Source: Apoderus coryli (lineage: Eukaryota; Arthropoda; Insecta; Coleoptera; Attelabidae). From it: DNA of 64,000 bases. The DNA lies in contig OU452212.1 of the NCBI GenBank assembly GCA_911728435.2, positions 6,764,563-6,828,562 on the forward strand, given 5' to 3'. A model generated the notes under the pieces. That model made no database searches. It was not told the DNA's origin and was given only the letters and a program-made list of their open reading frames with translations. The position numbers were made by a program, and so were the translations under genes. Of the stretch, positions 56,627-64,000 are shown one piece after another (position 1 is the first letter of the stretch; each line of letters starts with the position of its first letter).

Positions 56627-57340
56627 CAATAACCATCTTCTCTGATAGCTAAGCGGCTATAAAGGCCCTAACCTCACCAAGAACAGTGTGGAATTGTCAA
56701 AAGACTCTGATATCGGGAGAAATAATAACCTGACTCTGGTCTGCATCCCTGGCCATTCTGGTTTAAGGGGGAATAAAATGGCTGATTCTCTGGCAAGAGA
56801 AGGGACTCTAGGAGAATTTATCGGACCAGAACTCGCCACTCGCATAGCGTTTAGCACTGCCAAATACATACTTAATACCTGAATGACGACGAAAGTTCAG
56901 AGCTTTTGGCAAAATCATCCAGGTTCGGTACATTCGAAGGAGTTTATTGACCCATCGAAATCACGGGCCAAGGAGTTATTGGATATGAGTAGATCTCATA
57001 TGCGCTGCCTGGTTGGACTATATACTGGTCACTGTCGTTTGAATCATCATCTATCGAGGTTGGGTCTCTTAGAAAATTCCAAATTGTGTCTGGAGGATGA
57101 TGGGACGGCGGAACTTATACCTACTGTGTTCTTGCCTAGCTGTAGCTAGAACTAGATTCGCAATATTTGGTGAAGTAACCCTTCTACCAGCGAGTCTAAA
57201 AGAAAGCTCACCCAGAAAAATAATCGACTTCATTAAGAAGATTGCGCTGTTAGGTGAAATATGAATAGGTATGAGCCACAATATAAACCCTCGGTGGTCG
57301 CATTGGAGAGTCTGGCGCAGACCCACTCATTTTGAACCTA
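56627..57340 (+). pseudogene. Non-LTR retrotransposon, RNase H and C-terminal region
   Basis: ITIFSDS, then a stop, then AAIKALTS (56627-56675) is the middle of LINE RNase H. LVCIPGHSGLRGNKMADSLA (near 56736) is its fourth motif (usually WVPGH). After a stop at 56880-56882 the frame continues with RAKELLDMSRSHMRCLVGLY, TGHCRLNHHLSRLGL and KLCLEDDGTAE, the C-terminal finger region. The remainder is in another frame to about 57340. It is related in layout to 1572-3304 and 27480-28180. RT is missing. Confidence 0.85.
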
Positions 57341-57770
57341 CCTATCTATTTTCTTCAAGGAACTGTGTGGTAAAGAGATTAATTTATTTGCATTTATTTT
57401 TAAATTTGTTATTGTATTTTATTCAGTACCATTACTGGTTTGGTTACTAAAAGTCTTGCTATCTCCCGATTTCTATTGGTTAATAGAATTTTTCAAAACC
57501 GCTAACTCCATTTTCCGGCTGCAAAAATTAAACTAATAATAATTATGTACTATTTTCGTTAAAAATACGCTACCAAAATACTGACAACTATTTTGTTACA
57601 ATTCGTCGCCATTTAAACATGTTTTTACTGCTCAAGGCAGTTTTTTCTTCCTCCTGAAAAATTCACTTCATGTGGGTTAGCAGGCTAACACATTTAGCCA
57701 ACGATTTGACAGTAATTTCGCATTCATTCTCGAATTCTAGTGGTTATAATTGTCACGTTTAATAGTTTAA
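57341..57770. other. AT-rich spacer
   Basis: Nothing recognised. Confidence 0.4.
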
Positions 57771-58450
57771 TTAGTAAAGGGTGTCTTTTATAGAGGTATA
57801 ATAGAACTTTGAAATGGAATAAAACAAATTTTTTAAATTGACATGAAATTTACTTTATTCGAAAGATACTCTTCTGATATTATAATTTAAATATGACTTC
57901 TGGCATATGACGGCTGGCTCGGACGTAGTCTACTCTGGAGGTCGAATTTTCGATGACTTTTTCCAACATATGTGGCCGTATATCGGAAATAACGCGGCGA
58001 ATGTTGTTGTCCAAGTGGTGAATCGTTTCGGGCTTATCGGCGTAGACTAGCGATTTCACATATCCCTACAGAAAATAATCTAGCAGCGTTAAATCGCACG
58101 ATTTTCAAGGCCAATTCACAGGTCTGAAACGTGAAACGGTTATCAAACGTTTCCTTCAATAAATCAATTGATGTGTGACATGTTGCGCCGTCTTGTTGAA
58201 ACCACGGCTCCTGCAGATCATGGTTATTCAATTGATGAACGAAAAAGTCAGTAATCATGGCTCTATAGCGGTCAACATTGACTATAACGTTCTGACCAGC
58301 ATCGTTTTTAAAGAAGTACGGACCAATGATGATTCCACCAGCCTATAAGCACACCACAGTCAGTTTTTCTGGATGTAACGGTGTCTCAACATACACTTGA
58401 AGAATACAGTGACGTATCCATTCAAACAAAAACGCTAAACAAAAAGCGCT
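57771..58450 (-). pseudogene. Tc3-like transposase relic, 3' half with terminal repeat, minus strand
   Basis: Minus strand from about 58440: LNGYV-like, then EKLTV, then AGGIIGPYFFKNDAGQNVIV, then RYRAMITDFFVHQL. The second catalytic motif follows (PWFQQDGATCHT, near 58200). The third catalytic region is frameshifted. The C-terminus (ISDIRPHMLEKVIEN-like) ends about 57890. The element ends in a sequence whose plus-strand form is AGTAAAGGGTGTCTTTTATA at about 57774. It belongs to the same family as 50477-51160 and the N-half at 17052, and keeps the part those copies lack. Confidence 0.85.
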
Positions 58451-59059
58451 TAAGAAAATTGAGAGCAATCTAGTTGTTTTGGGCCTTAATTTCAACTTGA
58501 GAAAAAAATGTCAGTGACACGAAATTCCACTAAAATGCCTACCATATATATCGACAAAAAAAGGTTCTCAATTTATGTAAAATGAAACCATAACCAAACA
58601 GCGGTGGCGACTGTAATATAATACACCTACCGTTTTTATTTGACTTACGTTACAATTGTCAATTCGTTCAACCTGTATATTATCTTAGATTTCTTTATTC
58701 TTACAAATATTATCGCCATAGCCATAAATTAACTATTATTTCCTAAATGCACCTTGCACTAAATTTTGACATTTAAGACTACTTTACCCATTTTATGGAA
58801 ACGGTAACAATAAAACAGTGCAATTCAGGTGTAAAACCGACGAGATGTTTTGTGGCTAGAAGATATATATTATATACCAATTGTGACTTTTTGCTATGTT
58901 AGCTGTACCTAACCTAATAAAAATACCTACCATGAAATTGAACATAAAAATATTTCAAAAGTGTATTCTGATTACAGAACTTTTCCGCAAAGGGCTATTG
59001 GGTACCTTATAGTAGGTATATTCGCCATAACATATATGTCAGTTTTCTCAGAGCCAATA
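58451..59059. other. AT-rich non-coding region
   Basis: Nothing recognised. Confidence 0.4.
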
Positions 59060-60267
59060 ATATAATAACATCGGAGCAGTTTGGCTTCCAGAGCGCCAGG
59101 AGCACTTCGGATGCCATATTTTCTTTTCTCGAGAATGTTTATTCCCAGCTCAATGAGAATAGAGCAGTTGCCGGAGTATTTTTCGATTTTTCAAAAGCGT
59201 TTGATTGTGTAGATCACAGCATCCTTCTCAGGAAGCTTGAGTTTTATGGTGTTAGGGGTGCACCTTTGGACTGGTTTCATTCTTATTTGACTGACCGAAG
59301 GCAACTGGTCAGGTTTGCCAGTGGTATGTCTGATAGTATGTGTGTGCCTTGCGGAGTGCTACAGGGTTCTGTTTTGGGTCCGATTCTTTTTATTCTTTAT
59401 ATTAACGACATTACCACTATTGGACTAACGGGAAGCTTTAGCTGTTTGCGGATGATACGACACTCCTTTGGCATGATAGAGATGCTGATGTTGTCAAAGA
59501 AAACATTCGAAGTGATTTGGGAAAGTTAAAGGAATGGTGCGATTCGAATTATCTCTCATTTAATTTATCAAAAACACATGTATTATCTTTTAATTTTAAA
59601 TTTGATGATTTGCAATTTGAAAATAAACCATATTAATAGTCCTAATTGTGTTAAATTTTTGGGACTCCAAATTGATTTAAAGCTTAAGTTTGATGAACAT
59701 GTTAAACTGTTAGGCAGGAAGGTCTCATCTGGGTGTTATGCTTTGAGAGTTGTGTCAGAGGCTCTTGGACTGAAAGTTGCACGAAATGTGTATTTTTCTT
59801 TAGTGGAGGCGTATCTTCGATATGGAATAGCGTTCTGGGGTACTTCTAGCCAAACTTTGTTTAACAGTATATTTAAACTGCAGAAGCGGGCTGTTCGTTA
59901 TATGTGTAAAACAGATTTTACTGCAAGCTGTAGAGAATTATTCAAAAAACACCGAATATTGACTCTTACATCACTTTTCCTTTTTGAAACTGTATGTCTT
60001 ATTCATAAAAATGTAAGAAACATTAACAGCTCAGCTCCACCTAGTCACCCTTATCCCACGAGACTAGTTCAGCGGGTGCACTTGCCTATACCGAGGTCTG
60101 CCTTGGTAAAGAAATCCCTCCTTTATGACAGTCGCAGAATGTACAATCATTTGCCGCCAAACTTGACGGCTGTAAAAAATCCCAAGCAATTTAGGGAAGC
60201 TGTTAAGCGCGTTCTTCTTGAGACGGCCTATTACTCACTGGAGGACTACTTTGCTGATGCGTGGTAG
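59060..60267 (+). pseudogene. Jockey-like LINE reverse transcriptase, 5' truncated
   Basis: Starts in the RT fingers (SEQFGFQSARSTSDAIFS, 59072 on). Then block A (FFDFSKAFDCVDHSILLRKL) and block B (GVLQGSVLGPILFILYINDI, with L for P). A one-base shift near 59440 is followed by LFADDTTLL (the catalytic box) and KLKEWCDSNYLSFNLSKTH. After another break near 59635, the last frame carries CVKFLGLQIDLKLKFDEHV, IFKLQKRAVRYM and SLEDYFADAW, to a stop at 60265-60267. No endonuclease. The 3' UTR is almost absent: a mariner A terminal repeat starts 24 bp after the stop. Confidence 0.9.
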
Positions 60268-60290
60268 TGTTTGTTTTGATTTTGTTGTAT

Positions 60291-60325
60291 TGCCAAATCC
60301 CGAAATATAAAAGGCAACCCTCGTA
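60291..60325. repeat. Isolated mariner A terminal repeat
   Basis: TGCCAAATCCCGAAATATAA, then AAGGCAACCCTCGTA, is identical over 35 bp to the terminal repeat of the copy ending at 42772 and close to 5611-5640. No transposase is attached on either side. Confidence 0.85.
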
Positions 60326-60552
60326 CTATATAATCAAAAAAAAAAAGCGTTGTAATAGGGGTGGCTGACAGGGCTATTAAACTAACCGACCCTGATTACA
60401 GAACCGAAAACATTAAGTCTGCATTGTATAAGAACAACTCCAACCCAAAAAAAATAGTCCAAAAAATATTCAAAAAAACGCATTCAATAATTTTACAATG
60501 ACAATAACACTAACCATAACAAAACCAACCCACTAAAAAATTATGCTTAATT
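60326..60552. other. Short spacer
   Basis: Nothing recognised. Confidence 0.4.
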
Positions 60553-61205
60553 ACCATATACGGGGTGGTCCATTAAAAACGGCACATTTTTCGGAAAAAA
60601 AATAAAATAAAAGTTGTTTGCTATTGTGGGGCAAAAAATCCATCCATTTGCGAATTTGACAACCGTTTCAAGGTTATCTCAAGGTCAACTTTGGTTTTTT
60701 AAATCGAAACATAGATTTTTTACTACAGAATCGTATTCTACAGAAAAAAAACAAATAACTTTTCTTAACAACATTTTTTATTGCGATTGAAATAATAACA
60801 TTTTTTTACAAAAAATCAATTTGCTATTACACGAAAGAAAAAGGTCTCGACAATACCTTGAAATTTATTATAATAAATGCTCAAAATGATGACCTCCAAC
60901 TTCAATGCACTTATCAATTCGCTTCATGAAGGATCCTGACTCTGAATAATATTCTCTCTGGTCACATTTCTGCAAGCATTTCTAATGCGTTCCATCATAT
61001 TGTCCGGTGTAGTTGGGGCGTTCTGATAGACTACTTCTTTAATACTTCCCCATAAAATGAAATCAAGGGGCGTTAAATCAGGTGACCTAGCCGGCCACAC
61101 AACAGGGTCACCTCTTCCAATCCATCGATCAGGGTATTCGTGATCTAACACTTCACGGGAAATTCTGGCAGAATTTGCAGCACAGACATAGTGTGGTATA
61201 TCTTC
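60553..61205 (-). pseudogene. DDE_3-type transposase relic, C-terminal half with terminal repeat, minus strand
   Basis: The plus-strand end TATACGGGGTGGTCCATTAA at 60553 is a terminal repeat. On the minus strand the protein piece reads IPHYVCAANSARISREVLDH, then DRWIGRGDPVVWPARSPDLT, then PLDFILWGSIKEVVY (third catalytic D), and the following helix, to a stop at 60924-60926. The second catalytic region survives only as PHY. The N-terminal half is missing. Confidence 0.85.
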
Positions 61206-62502
61206 AAGTAGAAGATGACAATGTTGGAGTGTCTTTTAGACATGAAACAATAGAGTTCAACTGATTTAAGACTTTGTCTTTCAAATTCAATGCCAAGAAT
61301 ATAACACTTGTATCTACACGAGCAAGAAAATCAATTTAAATAACTATAAAAGAGGTTCAATATACTGTCAATCAGATATATGATTTAGGTTATATAGGTA
61401 CAACAAATGAAATATTGTTATTGTGCATTATGTATATGTAATAACATTTTACGATTGTAATGTGACATAAGAAAAATTTATAATATGTATTATTATAATA
61501 AATATGTTTAATTTCGTAATAAGAGTACTTGTGTTAAAAATATTCATATAATACGTAACAGTTCTCTTTTGTATAGGGAAAATTGAATATTTTAAATTGC
61601 ATATTAACCACAATATGCATTTTCAGTACATAAGGAAGATACCATATTCAATAAGTTAGAGGAGGAGATATTTTGAGGGCGCCCAACGCTTAGTAAACAG
61701 AATTGAACGGAAACCTAGAATAAACTTAAAGTTGACCTTCATTACAAAGAGGAAATATTCATCAACATTAAAAGTGCGTTTTACCAATTAAATATTTAAA
61801 ATTCATCCAGCTTAAGAGTTCTGGACAGAGCCTGCTTCCAAACATACTTTCAAGCCTCATTCCAGTTCCTTTTTACAACCTAATTTTGATTTATTTTAAG
61901 AATGGACAATTTTTTTAATTTATATTTCTTGAAGTTGCAAATATACCATGAAGATTAAAAAAAAATTACATAATTCAAGTATATCATTGTTTTGCAAATA
62001 ATTTTCGAAACTTAAAAAATATAATAATTATAATTTATAGTATGTGCATGTATATATAAACAAAAAAAAAATGCAATCATATATGGCATAATTAAAATAT
62101 CGAGCGAATACTTTGATACGGCTAGATGATTTTTTTTGAATTCACTTTTACTTACGCTCTGAATTGTTTTACTAACAATAATTATCATTATACCCATAAC
62201 TAGAAAAACCTTGAAATAATTAAATACAAACTAATTAAGGAAATCTTAATTAGATTTCACTTTGGAATCATAATAAACAAATAAAAAAAATATGGTAAAT
62301 TCTTGTCACAAATTTTTTATGGAACGATGAACTTACAGAAGACAAACAAAGCGTAAACAAAGATTATGTTGTCCAAACTACCCCAAAATTATAACGCATG
62401 TAGACTAGGGTTGGTAGTGATTATAATAATCTTCCCTAAATTGGGTGTAATTAAACTGTTTTAGGATAAGTTTGTGGGTTATGGGGTAACCCTCACAATT
62501 TG
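61206..62502. other. AT-rich non-coding region
   Basis: No gene or repeat was supported; the small minus-strand frame at 62012-62197 has no domain. Confidence 0.45.
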
Positions 62503-63388
62503 GGTGTCAAAACCACAATTTCAAATACCAAATTTACGATTACTATACAGGGTATATCAAAAATAACATTTTTAATGATTTTGATTTTTTTGTTTTTTTT
62601 TAATTTTATGAAAATATTTTCAAAACCGTGATTTATTACACCAATTGTGCAAAAAATACTAATAAACTTTTTTCTCAAAGTGGTTAATTTCATAGCTACT
62701 ATTAAAATAATAAAATTAAAAAAAAAAACAAGAAAACCAAAATCATTAAAAATATTATTTTTGATATACCCTGTATAGTAATCGCAAATTATTTGATATT
62801 TGAATTTGTAGTTTTGACACAAGCAGACGTTTTTATAAAGAATGACTTTTTCTTCTAAATCTACAAATAAAAAAGTTTTTCTTCTTCCAAACTCTAATGT
62901 GTCCACGGATAGAGTTTGGAAGAGCAAAAACTTTTTTATTTGTAGATTTAGAAGAAAAAGTCATTCTTTATAAAAACGTCTGCTTGTGTCAAAACTACAA
63001 TTTCGAGTACGAAATTTACGATTACTATACAGGGTATATCAAAAAATAACATTTTTAATGATTTTGATTTCCTTGTTTTTTTTTTTCATTTTATTATTTT
63101 AATAGTAGCTATGAAATTAACCACTTTGAGAAAAAAGTTTATTAGTCTTTTTTGCACAATTGGTGTAATAAATCACGATTTTGAAAATATTTTCATAAAA
63201 TTTAAAAAAAACAACAAAATCAAAATCATTAAAAATGTTATTTTTGATATACCCTGTATAGTAATCGTAAATTTGGTATTTGAAATTGTAGTTTCGACAC
63301 AAGCAGACGTTTTTATAAAAAATGACTTTTTCTTCTAAATCTACAAATAAAAAAGTTTTTCCTCTTCCAAACTCTATCCGTGAACACA
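62503..63388. repeat. Large palindrome of two inverted fold-back elements
   Basis: Arms 62503-62895 and 62911-63302 are reverse complements of about 390 bp around a 15-bp centre. Each arm holds an inner element (start ACAGGGTATATC, 62547-62778 and 63029-63258) flanked by a sequence containing CAAGCAGACGTTTTTATAAA. The right-hand unit is complete and is itself an inverted-repeat element (62898-63388) with ends TGTGTCCACGGATAGAGTTT and its complement. The left unit lacks its outer end. Open frames at 62493-62927 (minus), 63111-63338 (plus) and 63117-63389 (minus) are the palindrome read in different directions and are not genes. Confidence 0.88.
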
Positions 63389-64000
63389 TTGGAGGTTCTG
63401 CATAGGATTCTCCTATGCCTAAGTTAAGCTATTTTTGACGAATATCAAGATTTATTTCAAAATTGACATAGTAAGGTCTCCTTTCTCCGATTCCATAAGA
63501 TAGTTTCAGATTTATTCATACAGGTCAAAAAAGTTTACTGAAAACGAAGCTAGAAAAACAGTAGAAAGTCATCTCAGCTTTTCACTTATGATCCTGAGTC
63601 AATCAGTACATTGGAAGAACCCAATTGACAAAGTCTTTGTTTTCGATATTGATTTCTGGAAGAATATGTCATGTGTGGTAATGCATGATAATTCTTAATC
63701 CAAATAAAGTAACTGAGAGAGGCCGACATATATAAACACATGATTTGAAAAAAAAACATAGAATTCCATAATGTAAAGGATGTAGGTAAGTGTGAATAAA
63801 ATTCAATTAAATCAAATTGTTTTTAATTACAAAACCAAAACTGTGTAGATACCTAAAATAAAATAGCTATAAGCCAACAATAATCTTCATGCGACCTCAA
63901 ATTTATAACACAGAATGTGTTACAGTTAAAATACACCTTAAACTAAAATGCAGAGATAATATTAGGTATGATGGTAGGTACTACACGTCCGTACCGGTCC
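63389..64000. other. AT-rich flank
   Basis: Nothing recognised to the window end. Confidence 0.45.

Noticed and set aside
62493..63389. Open frames of 75-144 aa on both strands with the same predicted peptide
   Set aside because: They are the two arms of a palindrome read in mirror directions; composition is poly-K/I/F and no domain is present.

Overview
This is an AT-rich window from an animal genome, almost certainly an insect. It contains one recognisable host gene and a dense layer of dead or dying transposable elements. The insect call rests on the mix of elements: several IS630/Tc1/mariner families, Jockey/CR1-like and R1/LOA-like non-LTR retrotransposons, one copia element, and many short inverted-repeat elements ending in CAGGGTG or CAGTGGCG. 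The window does not fix the order of insect. No bacterial-type operons, CRISPR arrays, tRNA or rRNA genes were seen.

The only convincing host gene is a two-finger C2H2 zinc-finger protein on the minus strand (19195-20721, 508 aa). Its coding region lies in a single exon. The start is supported by an in-frame upstream stop and a splice acceptor at about 20795, so at least one non-coding exon should lie at higher coordinates.

Layout. 1.2-4.2 kb: copia element split by a non-LTR retrotransposon. 4.6-5.6 kb: mariner A. 5.9-6.4 kb: CAGTGGCG-ended element. 6.8-7.6 and 10.6-11.9 kb: Jockey-like RT relics. 8.5-9.3 kb: hammerhead-bearing inverted repeat. 15.7-16.1 kb: 170-bp tandem repeat. 16.7-18.4 kb: short repeat, a Tc3-like/mariner B chimera and a further transposase fragment. 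18.7-20.8 kb: second hammerhead-type inverted repeat and the zinc-finger gene. 21-36.6 kb: mariner B relics, MITEs and LINE scraps. 39.8-44.3 kb: third hammerhead inverted repeat, a three-level transposon nest and a fourth hammerhead inverted repeat. 46-48.2 kb: the best preserved LINE (635-aa reverse transcriptase). 50.5-61.2 kb: five transposase relics, three non-LTR fragments and one isolated mariner A end. 62.5-63.4 kb: a palindrome with arms of about 390 bp.

The most interesting signal is a set of inverted repeats at 8.5, 18.7, 40.4 and 43.7 kb. Each carries a hammerhead-ribozyme-like core (CUGANGA, stem II, GAAAC). Stem II differs in sequence between copies but stays base-paired, stem I covaries in the two closest copies, and a possible NUH cleavage triplet sits in the right place. 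In every pair the motif reads outward from the centre. Short hammerheads of this kind are known from Penelope-like retroelements, but no Penelope coding sequence is visible here. Other striking items are the transposase chimera joined within an 8-nt homology (17664-17671) and the nest at 41.1-43.4 kb with a 12-bp target duplication.
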